This document shows positions 53,207 to 60,520 of a stretch of 64,000 nucleotides of DNA, piece after piece. The notes below the pieces were generated by a model, which did no database searches, was not told where the DNA came from, and saw only the letters and a program-made list of their open reading frames with translations. This DNA comes from Brachymonas sp049977365 (GTDB taxonomy: Bacteria; Pseudomonadota; Gammaproteobacteria; Burkholderiales; Burkholderiaceae_C): NCBI RefSeq assembly GCF_049977365.1, contig NZ_JBNGEN010000003.1, positions 124,001 to 188,000 on the forward strand, written 5' to 3'. Position numbers and translations under genes: made by a program. Position 1 is the first letter of the stretch. Every line of letters starts with the position of its first letter.

Positions 53207-54229
53207 TCACGGCGCGATCAAAATCCGATTCGATGCGTTGCTGTTTGTTGAACTTCTCGTACTCGGCCATGGCCTTGGCGTCGGCCTGCTGGCGTCGGCC
53301 TGCTGGCGCTGGACGCAGCCATAGCCCTCCAAAATTCGGTACTCATTGAAGGCCAGGAATTTGTCCACGCTGTCGGCAAAGCCTTCCATGGTGAAGGTAT
53401 TGCGCCGCTCGATGATGCCTTCGATGTAATCGAAAAATGCCGCAACCGCCCGTTCTAGTTTTTTGATGTCGGCTTCAGCCAGGTAGTTTTTCGCCACCAG
53501 CACATCGGATTTCAAGACCCGCCCATCCGGTGCGTTTTTGTACGTCTTCAAGCCCATCAGTGGTTTGCCGGCGTCGGCATTCAGGGCAATGAGCTCTGCG
53601 GACGTGTGGCCGGTAATCGCGTAGTGGAATTTGTCTTGCACATGGGCGTAGAACAGGCGCGTGGTTTCCGACTTCGGGTCGTAGTCGATGCTGCACTCGG
53701 CGAAAATGTCGGTGATCTGCTGATAGATTCGCCGCTCGCTGGCGCGGATGGATCGCACCCGCTCCAGCAGTTCGCGAAAGTAGTCCTTGCCAAAGTAGCG
53801 GCCATTTTTCAGGCGCTCATCATCCATGGCAAAGCCTTTGATGATGTATTGCCGGATCAGTGCGGTGGCCCAGATGCGGAACTGCGTGGCCTGCGCCGAG
53901 TTCACCCGGTAGCCGACGGAAATCACCGCATCCAGGTTGTAGTACTTCACCCGCTGAACCTGGGTCAGGCCGTCGATCGCGCCGTGGGCAGTGGTATGTT
54001 CCAAAATGGAACTGACCACATCTTCCTGCAACTCATTGCTTTCAAAGATGTTTTTCAGGTGCTTGGTGATGGCCGGGCGCTGCACGCCGAACAGTTGGGC
54101 CATCCGTTCCTGCGTCAGCCAGATGCTTTCATCGCGCAGCAGCACCTCCACCTTGATCGCGCCATTCGGGGCGGTGTAGAGCAGGAATTCCGTGGTTTGG
54201 TCGTGCAATGTGAGCGGGTGTTTAGGCAT
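53207..54229 (-). CDS. rhuM: RhuM-family protein, C terminus frameshifted
   Basis: RhuM (virulence RhuM, Fic-independent) proteins often sit inside type I R-M operons; the molecular role is unclear. Residues 1-312 are complete: WLTQERMAQLFGVQRPAITKHLKNIF (HTH-like), YYNLDAVISVGYRVNS, FRIWATALIRQYIIKGF, GKDYFRELLERVRSIRASERR and TMEGFADSVDKFLAFNEYRIL. After QQADA the frame changes because the 14-bp unit GGCGTCGGCCTGCT is present twice (53277-53304). The current product has an unrelated Pro/Ser-rich tail (340 aa); removing one copy gives ...DAKAMAEYEKFNKQQRIESD... and a 347-aa protein ending at 53172, overlapping hsdR by 4 nt. Start ATG 54229. Confidence 0.9.
   Translation of the reverse strand: MPKHPLTLHDQTTEFLLYTAPNGAIKVEVLLRDESIWLTQERMAQLFGVQRPAITKHLKNIFESNELQEDVVSSILEHTTAHGAIDGLTQVQRVKYYNLDAVISVGYRVNSAQATQFRIWATALIRQYIIKGFAMDDERLKNGRYFGKDYFRELLERVRSIRASERRIYQQITDIFAECSIDYDPKSETTRLFYAHVQDKFHYAITGHTSAELIALNADAGKPLMGLKTYKNAPDGRVLKSDVLVAKNYLAEADIKKLERAVAAFFDYIEGIIERRNTFTMEGFADSVDKFLAFNEYRILEGYGCVQRQQADASRPTPRPWPSTRSSTNSNASNRILIAP
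53277..53304 (+). repeat. 14-bp tandem duplication in rhuM
   Basis: Two perfect adjacent copies of GGCGTCGGCCTGCT (53277-53290 and 53291-53304). As 14 is not a multiple of 3, gain or loss of one copy shifts the rhuM reading frame. 1058 nt from the rhuM ATG to the TGA at 53172, less 14, is 348 codons. Confidence 0.95.
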
Positions 54230-54241
54230 GGCTGTGTCCCT

Positions 54242-55543
54242 TTACGCACCGGCGGCCAAAGCGGTTTCTGGCTTGGGGAAGCTCAGCAGCAAGTCGCGGT
54301 AATACTCGTACTGCTTTTGGCGCAATTCGATTTCGCGCGGCAGGCCTTCGGTCAGTGAGTTGGCCAGCGCGTCGAATTTATCGAGAACAGATACGATGCG
54401 ACGCTGCTCATCAATATGAGGTATTGGGATTCGAAAGGAAAATAGCTTCTTACTGTCAATTGATGCGACTGACCCCCCTGTTTTTCTTGCAACCCGAAGA
54501 ATTTCTTCGCCTCGCGAACTAATTATATGCGCTATATATCCAGGTAGGGTATCGCTATTAGGTGTTACCGCCTTCATATCCTGGTTAAGAGTAACCGGAA
54601 CTGGAATTAGCGCACTCGGCAATTTTTTATCCAAGATACTTGAGCGAACGACAATTGCAATAGAGTTGGCTGGCACCAGCTTTGTTGAAGAATTTTTAAT
54701 GGCCTCCTCAGTTATGTAATCTTCCGAGGAGTCAACAATTGGATTTCCCATGTCTTTAGGCGAAACCCATGGAATAGTGCCATTTTCCCAAAATTCACTT
54801 TGGCTTTTCGAGGGTGTGCCGCCACCGTACCAAGTACCAATTTCTCCCAACGCCTTCCACTCGACTTCGTCATCGTCAAAACTCAACAACTGATCCCTAT
54901 AGTGGTTGTATTGTTTTTTGCGGGCGGTCAGCTCGGCGGTCAGCTCGGCGGTCAGCTCGGCGGTCAGCTCGGTGAAGGCGTCCAGGATGCGGACGATTTC
55001 GGCTTGGATTTCAAGGGATTTTTTGGGATTGTCTGGGCAGGGGATGGGGACAAGGATCTTCCTGAAGCGTTCCTTTGAAACATTGAAACGGGTCACGCCA
55101 CTTGCGGTCTTGGCAATCTCAAGCCGCATCGATCTGCTTCTAAACAAGTATTTGGAAAACTCCGGTGCAAGTGGGACGCCCGCATGCAACCTGACACCAA
55201 ATGAAAAGCTATTTAGATAAACCTTGCCGTCAAGCTTGGTTGTGATAGCCGATGACATGCCGACCTCATCGGCGGTTTCGGATGACCCCGTGAACAAGAT
55301 ATCGCCATACCTAACTTCGTGCTGACTTTCTGATTCCGAAACCTTCACAGACTCAAGTGATGAAAAGTCCACCTCGATGTTTGAGAATATATTTTTGTAG
55401 GTAACGAATTTTGAGTTTCCGCCATCGAAGTCGGATTTGTTTTTACCAGTGAGACCACCATATATCTCCCCCAGATCCCCCAGCGGCGTCCACTGGATGG
55501 CAACGCCGGCCAGCAGCCTGTCCAAGAAGTTCACGCAGCTCAT
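54242..55543 (-). CDS. hsdS: Type I R-M specificity subunit HsdS with ELTA spacer repeats
   Basis: Determines the DNA target of both methylation and cleavage. 433 residues in two half-units: TRD1 (~1-165, ending RFNVSKERFRKILVPIP), central conserved helix with (ELTA)x4 at ~192-207 followed by ARKKQYNHYRDQLL, TRD2 (~228-385), and a second conserved helix with IELRQKQYEYYRDLLLSF. The repeat is the type IC spacer that sets the distance between the two half-sites in EcoR124 enzymes. Base composition drops sharply (A/T-rich) in both TRDs, typical of recombined TRD modules. It overlaps hsdM by 4 nt; rhuM starts 12 nt after its stop. Confidence 0.96.
   Translation of the reverse strand: MSCVNFLDRLLAGVAIQWTPLGDLGEIYGGLTGKNKSDFDGGNSKFVTYKNIFSNIEVDFSSLESVKVSESESQHEVRYGDILFTGSSETADEVGMSSAITTKLDGKVYLNSFSFGVRLHAGVPLAPEFSKYLFRSRSMRLEIAKTASGVTRFNVSKERFRKILVPIPCPDNPKKSLEIQAEIVRILDAFTELTAELTAELTAELTARKKQYNHYRDQLLSFDDDEVEWKALGEIGTWYGGGTPSKSQSEFWENGTIPWVSPKDMGNPIVDSSEDYITEEAIKNSSTKLVPANSIAIVVRSSILDKKLPSALIPVPVTLNQDMKAVTPNSDTLPGYIAHIISSRGEEILRVARKTGGSVASIDSKKLFSFRIPIPHIDEQRRIVSVLDKFDALANSLTEGLPREIELRQKQYEYYRDLLLSFPKPETALAAGA
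54923..54970 (+). repeat. Four perfect 12-bp repeats in hsdS
   Basis: GGCGGTCAGCTC occurs four times without interruption, encoding ELTA x4 on the minus strand. Because the unit is 12 bp, copy-number change keeps the hsdS frame and lengthens or shortens the inter-TRD helix by four residues. Confidence 0.97.
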
Positions 55544-57099
55544 GCCTCCAGCTCCCCGCCTTCAATTTCCGCCACGATGGCATCGATGTCCTTGCGCAGT
55601 TTGTCGATTTTGGCCAAGGTGGTCTTCAACTCGGCATTGAGCTGGGCAATGTCCACCACTTCGCGGTTGTCCTTGGCTTCCACATAGCTGCTGACCGACA
55701 GGTTGTAGTCGTTGGCGGCCACCTTCTCATAGGGCGCACACAGGGCAAAGTAATCCACATTCGCCTTGCTGTCGAACACGGCCATGATCTGGTCGATGTG
55801 CGCGTCCAGCAGCACGTTGTTGTTGGTCTCTTTCTTGAACAGGCCGCTGGCGTCGATGAACTGGGTGGTGGTGTCGGTCTTGTGCTTGGACAGCACCAGG
55901 ATGTTCACCGCGATGGTGGTGCCGTAGAACAGGTTGGGCGCCAGCGAGATCACGGTTTCCACGTAGTTGTTGTCCACCAGGTACCGGCGAATCTTCTGCT
56001 CGGCCCCGCCCCGGTAGAAGATGCCCGGGAAGCAGACGATGGCCGCGCGGCCCTTGCTGGAGAGGTAGCTGAGCGCGTGCAGCACAAAAGCAAAGTCGGC
56101 CTTGGATTTGGGCGCGAGCACGCCGGCGGGGGCAAAGCGGTCGTCATTGATCAGCGTGGGGTCGTCGCTGCCAATCCACTTCACCGAGTACGGGGGGTTG
56201 GAGACGATGGCGTCAAAGGGCTTGTCGTAGGCGAACTGCGGGTCTTCCAGCGTGTCGCCGAGCTGGATGTTGAACTTGTCGTAGTTCACGTTGTGCAAGA
56301 ACATGTTCATCCGCGCCAGGTTGTACGTGGTGTGGTTGATTTCTTGCCCAAAGAAGCCTTCTTCGATGATGTGATCGTCAAACTGCTTCTTGGCCTGCAG
56401 CAGCAGCGAGCCCGAGCCGCAAGCCGGGTCGTAGATCTTGTTGATGCTGGACTGGCCGTGCATCGCCAGCTGCGCAATCAGTTTGGAGACCTGCTGTGGT
56501 GTGAAGAACTCGCCACCTGATTTGCCCGCGTTGGCGGCGTAGTTGGAGATGAGGAATTCGTAGGCATCGCCGAACAGGTCGATGTGGCTGGCATCGAAGC
56601 CGCCGAAGTCCAGTTCCGCCACGCGTTTGAGCACTTTGGACAGACGATCGTTCTTGTCCTTGACGGTGTTGCCCAGGCGGTTGCTGGTGGTGTCGAAATC
56701 TGCGAACAGGCCTTTGATGTCCTGCTCGGAGGGATAGCCGTTGGCCGAGGCTTCAATGGCCTTGAAGATATGGGCCAGGTCGGTGTTCAGGCGTTCGTTG
56801 GTGTTGGCATTGGCCGCCACGTTGACGAAGAGCTGGCTGGGGTAGATGAAGTAGCCCTTGGTCTTGATGGCATCGTCTTTGGCAGCCGCGATGTTCGGAT
56901 CCCTGTCTGCCATGGCGGCGTAATTGACAGCAGGGTCGCCGCCGGTGATGTAGTCGATGAAGTTCTCGCTGATGAAGCGATAGAACAGGGTGCCCAGCAC
57001 GTATTGCTTGAAGTCCCACCCATCGACGGCACCGCGGACGTCATTGGCGATATCCCAGATCTTGCGCTGTAGGGCGGCGCGTTGTTCGTTGCTTGTCAT
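55540..57099 (-). CDS. hsdM: Type I R-M DNA methyltransferase HsdM (type IC)
   Basis: N6-adenine methyltransferase subunit. 519 residues, as in EcoR124I (520). The N-terminal helical domain (RKIWDIANDVRGAVDGWDFK; YRFISENFIDYI) precedes the catalytic domain with GGEFFTPQQVSKLIAQL, SAM-binding YDPACGSGSLLLQA and the catalytic DAIVSNPPYSVKW (NPPY). The C-terminal coiled-coil (NAELKTTLAKIDKLRKDIDA) contacts HsdS. First complete gene of the operon; ATG 57099 lies 35 nt after a small ORF. Confidence 0.97.
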   Translation of the reverse strand: MTSNEQRAALQRKIWDIANDVRGAVDGWDFKQYVLGTLFYRFISENFIDYITGGDPAVNYAAMADRDPNIAAAKDDAIKTKGYFIYPSQLFVNVAANANTNERLNTDLAHIFKAIEASANGYPSEQDIKGLFADFDTTSNRLGNTVKDKNDRLSKVLKRVAELDFGGFDASHIDLFGDAYEFLISNYAANAGKSGGEFFTPQQVSKLIAQLAMHGQSSINKIYDPACGSGSLLLQAKKQFDDHIIEEGFFGQEINHTTYNLARMNMFLHNVNYDKFNIQLGDTLEDPQFAYDKPFDAIVSNPPYSVKWIGSDDPTLINDDRFAPAGVLAPKSKADFAFVLHALSYLSSKGRAAIVCFPGIFYRGGAEQKIRRYLVDNNYVETVISLAPNLFYGTTIAVNILVLSKHKTDTTTQFIDASGLFKKETNNNVLLDAHIDQIMAVFDSKANVDYFALCAPYEKVAANDYNLSVSSYVEAKDNREVVDIAQLNAELKTTLAKIDKLRKDIDAIVAEIEGGELEA

Positions 57100-57133
57100 C
57101 TTGAAAGTCCAGTTTTGATTCGTTGGGTCCGGC

Positions 57134-57319
57134 TCAGGCTCGATGCTTGAACTGGAGGAAATGGGTTGTTACGGCAAAAGGGCCGGGTTCTATCTCCCTG
57201 CTTTCTTCGTTTTGGGTTGATAGAAATCCTTGCGCCTTCAGGCGGTTGCCGACGTATCGCCCGGCTTCTATCACCCATCTATCGGCGATAGCGCGCAGGT
57301 TGTCCGATAGGCTGTTCAT
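57134..57319 (-). CDS. Small hypothetical ORF upstream of hsdM
   Basis: A 61-residue ORF (MNSLSDNLRAIADRWVIEAG...) that begins with a 4-nt overlap (ATGA) with the stop of a truncated upstream frame and ends 34 nt before hsdM on the same strand. The overlap and sensible composition suggest it was a real gene of the R-M operon. No homologue or motif is recognised. Confidence 0.45.
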   Translation of the reverse strand: MNSLSDNLRAIADRWVIEAGRYVGNRLKAQGFLSTQNEESREIEPGPFAVTTHFLQFKHRA

Positions 57320-57445
57320 GCCACCGCCCAGTATCGCCGCCAGCGGTTGTTGCCCTCAAAGCGGACTTCCCCGCGATCGATCAGCTCTTCCAGCGCGCGC
57401 TTGACTTGCTTGGGATGGATTTCGCCGCCGACGCGCTGGTGGATG
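57316..57445 (-). pseudogene. 3' fragment of a winged-helix-like DNA-binding protein
   Basis: A continuous frame reads IHQRVGGEIHPKQVKRALEE and then LIDRGEVRFEGNNRWRRYWA, stopping at 57316 with an ATGA overlap to the next ORF. The pattern (helix, then beta-wing RGEVRFEG-type) looks like the C-terminal winged helix of Fic- or AlbA-type proteins. Its 5' end is missing at the junction with the IS3 remnant (about 57446), so it is a deletion product. Confidence 0.5.
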
Positions 57446-57703
57446 CCAGCCCTTGAGCTGGAAGATGCGTTGCACCGTGTTCTTGTTCATGCCCAGCAGA
57501 TGCGCCACGGTACGGTAGCCCAACGACGGGTGTTCTTCAATCAGGGCCTTGATCGGCTCGGCCAGTTGCTCCTGCGCCTTGGGCGGAGATTTGACGCTGC
57601 GGTCATACAGCGTGCGCCGCGGCAGATCAAAGCAGCGGCACAACTTGACCAGGCTGACCGAATAGCCCTCTGCGGCCAGTCCCTGCTGCACGTCGAGGAT
57701 CAT
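57446..57703 (-). pseudogene. IS3-family transposase OrfB, N-terminal fragment
   Basis: ATG 57703 opens MILDVQQGLAAEGYSVSLVK, then CFDLPRRTLYDRSVKSPPKA and SLGYRTVAHLLGMNKNTVQR, the HTH region of IS3-type OrfB. Homology ends after FQLKGW (residue 86, nt 57446), before the DDE integrase core, and the frame continues as an artificial tail through foreign DNA. The transposase cannot be active. Its start overlaps the OrfA stop by 4 nt. Confidence 0.85.
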
Positions 57704-58017
57704 TTCTCGTCCTCGTCGCCCAGCAGGGACGCCAATTTTTTTCGGGCACGCAGCTCCAGCATGGCTTCGCCATAGGCCTCCTGCAAGTCACTGAGCTTCT
57801 TCTCGTACAACTGGCGCACATCCAACGGGTTGGTGCGCAGCGCGTTTTCCATGCCGCGTTTGCCCTCATCCACCCACTGTTGCAGCTCAGACGCAGGCAG
57901 ATCGAAGGCCCGGCTGGCCTCGGCCACCGTGGTCTTGCCCTGAATGATCTCCAGCACCAGCGCTGTCTTGCGCTTGGCCGTCCAGCGCTTGATTTCGTCT
58001 TCCATCAAGGTACTCAT
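57700..58017 (-). CDS. IS3-family transposase OrfA
   Basis: A 105-residue IS3 OrfA: MEDEIKRWTAKRKTALVLEI, GKTTVAEASRAFDLPASELQ (helix-turn-helix) and the leucine-zipper-like LSDLQEAYGEAMLELRARKK near the C terminus. The frame is intact, with AAGGAAG upstream of ATG 58017. The partner OrfB is truncated, so this protein can at most bind its terminal repeat. Confidence 0.85.
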   Translation of the reverse strand: MSTLMEDEIKRWTAKRKTALVLEIIQGKTTVAEASRAFDLPASELQQWVDEGKRGMENALRTNPLDVRQLYEKKLSDLQEAYGEAMLELRARKKLASLLGDEDEK

Positions 58018-58065
58018 CGTTGTCTTCCTTTCGCGATAATACCTGTGCAGGATTTCAGTGGGTCA

Positions 58066-58437
58066 ATACAGCAGTCCGTGCATATAGCTCAACCCTGCAG
58101 CCTTGCACTGGCCGTCGTAAACATGCCGCTGCTGGATGTAGGTCTTGTGCGCGGGGATAAGCGAGCAGACTTAGCCCAGCTGATGTGTTTCGTCTAGCAC
58201 CGCATGGCTGCTCTGGCATCGTGATCGGCATGTGGCGCTAGCAGGGATGAATGCGCCTGCGGGGAGCCAAACGAGTGCGCGAGCCCCCAGAGACGAGCGC
58301 AAAAAAGCCACGGCAAAAATGCAGCAGCGCGAACGAATCTCGCATCACGAAAACCGCCCGACGCCCGCTGCCTTATCCGGCTCGGTGGCTTGGGTTTTGC
58401 AGACTTTTCTTCAAAAGATCTGGGCGCAACAGCTTAT
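58066..58437. other. Non-coding junction between IS3 remnant and arsC-like gene
   Basis: 372 bp with no complete gene. Just outside the IS end, the minus strand reads SLIPAHKTYIQQRHVYDGQC and then KAAGLSYMHGLLY before a stop whose TGA is the IS terminus; an in-frame stop interrupts it upstream near 58174. It looks like the 3' end of a broken gene cut by the IS, but it is not recognised. The right part (58300-58430) holds an imperfect hairpin ACTTTTCTTCAAAAG near 58402-58416. No tRNA or att-like repeat was found. Confidence 0.4.
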
Positions 58438-58800
58438 TTACCCCAGCACTTCCTGCACCCGTTCCGCCGGGCGGCAGATGAGGGCCTGGGTGGGGGTGAC
58501 GACGACGGGGCGTTGCAGCAGGATGGGGTGCTGGGCCATGAAGTCGAGGAGTTCGTCTTCGGTCCACTTGGGATTGCCGAGGTCGAGTTCGGCGTAGGGG
58601 GTGCCTTTTTCGCGGAGCATGTCGCGCACGGGCAGGCCCAGGCGGGTGGCAAGGGCGCGCAGGGCGGCGTGGTCGGGCGGGGTCTTGAGGTATTCGATGA
58701 CCTGCGGCTGCAGGCCGGCGGCGCGCAGGGCGTCGAGCACCTTGCGCGAGGTGCTGCACTTGGGGTTGTGGTAGATGGTGACGGGGGTGGTGGAGTCCAT
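58438..58800 (-). CDS. Arsenate reductase (ArsC/YfgD-like)
   Basis: A 120-residue ArsC-family thiol oxidoreductase. The catalytic Cys is in IYHNPKCSTSRKVLDAL (near residue 16); the arsenate-binding Arg region PVVVTPTQALICRPAERV is present at the C terminus. The length and N-terminal pattern match both glutaredoxin-linked ArsC and the related YfgD; no ars operon genes lie nearby, so arsenate as substrate is uncertain. ATG 58800 has AGGAACC upstream. A 304-bp gap (58801-59104) with no supported gene separates it from the LysR gene. Confidence 0.9.
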   Translation of the reverse strand: MDSTTPVTIYHNPKCSTSRKVLDALRAAGLQPQVIEYLKTPPDHAALRALATRLGLPVRDMLREKGTPYAELDLGNPKWTEDELLDFMAQHPILLQRPVVVTPTQALICRPAERVQEVLG

Positions 58801-59104
58801 GGTGGGGTGGTTCCTGCTGGGGTGGAGTTGTACGGGAATGGGAATGGCGACACATGCGGGCGGCGGGGCGCGCCGGCCAGGTACGCGCAGAGCTGCCGGA
58901 CGACGGCGCTGGCGGGCAAGGAGAACACCACACCGCCCTGCGGCGCGTAGAGCGCAACACGCGCGCAGTACGCAGGGGCTCGGGGCGCCGGGCGACAGGA
59001 GAATGGCAAGGCCCACGGCTGGCGCTGGCGTGTTCGCCGCGCTGGCTGCCGGGCGCTTCGTGCCCTTGTGCGTGTCTGTTTCTGCCGCTCCCAGCCTTTC
59101 CCTT

Positions 59105-60031
59105 TTACCGGGAGAGAGCTTCCTGCCAGTAGCGCTCGCTACTGTACTGGCTTTTGAGAAAGTCGATCCACAGGCGCAGGCGCAAGGGGAGGTGCTTGCG
59201 CTGGGCAAAGACAGCGTAGATGCCGTTGGGGGGCGCGGCATAGTCGTCCAGAACCGATTCGAGCCGGCCTTCGCGGATGTCGTGCGCGACTTCCCAGGTG
59301 CTGCGCCAGGCGATGCCGTGGCCGGCCAGACACCACTCGTGCAGCACCTGCCCGTCGCTGCAGTCCAGGGGGCCGCTGGGCTTGATGTGGAGCAGGGCGC
59401 CGTGTTCCATGAAGGCCCAGCCCCGCGTCTGCGAGGCTTCGCTGCTGAGGGTGAGGCAGTGCCAGCGCCGGCTGTCGAGCAGGTCCTGGGGATGGACGGG
59501 GCGGCCGTGGCGGCGCAGGTAGGTGGGCGTGGCCACGCACAGGCGCCGGTTGTCGGCCAGCCGGGTGCTGACGAGGGAGGAGTCCGGCAGGTCGCCCACG
59601 CGCACGGCGCAGTCGAAGCCTTCGGCTGCGAGGTCGACCACGCGGTCGCTCAGATTGAGCGAGATGCGCACTTCGGGATGCAGCTCATGGAACCGGGGCA
59701 CCAGCGGGGCGACGTGCCGGCGGCCAAAGCCGGCCGGGGCGGTGAGGCGGAGCTGGCCGCTCGCGCGCACGCTGCCGGCGCTGACGGCGGCTTCCATGTT
59801 GGCGATGTCGCCCAGAATGCGCACGCTTTCTTCGAGGAAGGCGGCGCCTTCGTGCGTGAGCGAGATGCGCCGCGTGGTGCGCACCAGGAGCTTGACGCCG
59901 AGCCGGGCCTCCAGCGCGTCGAGGCGGCGGCCGACCATGGCGGCCGCGACGCCCTCGGACTGGGCGGCTGCGGTGAGGCTGCCGCGCTGGGCGACGGCCA
60001 CGAAGGTTTCGATCTGTTTGAGCTTGTCCAC
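59105..60031 (-). CDS. LysR-family transcriptional regulator
   Basis: A 308-residue LTTR. N-terminal winged HTH: DKLKQIETFVAVAQRGSLTA, VGRRLDALEARLGVKLLVRT, ISLTHEGAAFLEE. The C-terminal effector domain has two Rossmann-like halves with GQLRLTAPAGFGRRHVAPLV and a typical lid HGIAWRSTWEV. The CrgA-like subgroup is likely. The GTG at 60031 gives MDKLKQIETF, the usual subgroup N terminus; a GTG at 60070 would add 13 residues. It is divergent from the antiporter gene, but no proven regulatory link can be read from sequence. Confidence 0.9.
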   Translation of the reverse strand: MDKLKQIETFVAVAQRGSLTAAAQSEGVAAAMVGRRLDALEARLGVKLLVRTTRRISLTHEGAAFLEESVRILGDIANMEAAVSAGSVRASGQLRLTAPAGFGRRHVAPLVPRFHELHPEVRISLNLSDRVVDLAAEGFDCAVRVGDLPDSSLVSTRLADNRRLCVATPTYLRRHGRPVHPQDLLDSRRWHCLTLSSEASQTRGWAFMEHGALLHIKPSGPLDCSDGQVLHEWCLAGHGIAWRSTWEVAHDIREGRLESVLDDYAAPPNGIYAVFAQRKHLPLRLRLWIDFLKSQYSSERYWQEALSR

Positions 60032-60520
60032 GGCGGGGCGGGCTGGGCAGGGAGGTGGCGGGCCGGACACTCTGCCACGGAGGCAGTGGCGAGGCCAGTG
60101 CCCGCAGGGGCACGCATCTTACTGTAGCGGCGAAAGCCGCCGCGCAGGCAGCAGGACGTTCTGGACAGTTGACCTGCGGCAAGTCCCGGCTGGAATGTGA
60201 GGATTTGTCAGCGATGGTAAGGCGATGCAGGAGCCACTGCGGGCGGTGCAGGCTCTGGCGCTGCGGTGGCCCGGTGCGACTCTGGGCTGCCGGCGGCGAA
60301 GGGCAGGGGGCCGCGTGGGGCATGGACAGGGGCTGGCACGGAGGTGCCCAGAGGGAGATCACTGCCAAGATGGCATGGCTCGTGCTTGGCTCTGGGACAT
60401 GTGACTGCAGGCGATGCCGGGCTCCCGTGCGGGAGCCGGTGCCGCAGGTGGGGGATTGCACTTGTGACAGGGTGTGGTCTTTGTGTCAGGTCGTTGAAAC
60501 TCCTTGGTTACACTCGGAAC
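60032..60520. promoter_or_regulatory. LysR-antiporter divergent intergenic region
   Basis: 489 bp between divergent starts with no supported gene. TACACT at 60509-60514 ends 6 nt before the antiporter ATG. The region is GC-rich on the LysR side; several T-N11-A pairs exist, but no palindromic LTTR site stands out. A CTCCCGTGCGGGAG hairpin (60422-60435) is visible. Confidence 0.4.

Larger units (their letters stand above)
57446..58065 (-). mobile_element. Truncated IS3-family insertion sequence
   Basis: Remnant with a complete OrfA, the first 86 codons of OrfB and a probable left terminal repeat: TGACCCACTGAAATCCTG read on the minus strand from 58065, in the TGA...-type of IS3 ends. The right end and the DDE domain are deleted, with the break at ~57446 joining it to the R-M island. 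No target-site duplication can be identified because one end is gone. Confidence 0.75.

Noticed and set aside
53277..53304. Possibility that rhuM is a complete gene with a natural C terminus at 53207
   Set aside because: The tail is Pro/Ser/Thr-rich with no RhuM similarity, while the alternative frame continues a charged RhuM-like helix and ends at the hsdR start codon.
58232..58597. 121-codon plus-strand ORF in the IS3-arsC gap
   Set aside because: No similarity, no Shine-Dalgarno and it runs into the antisense of the arsC-like gene.
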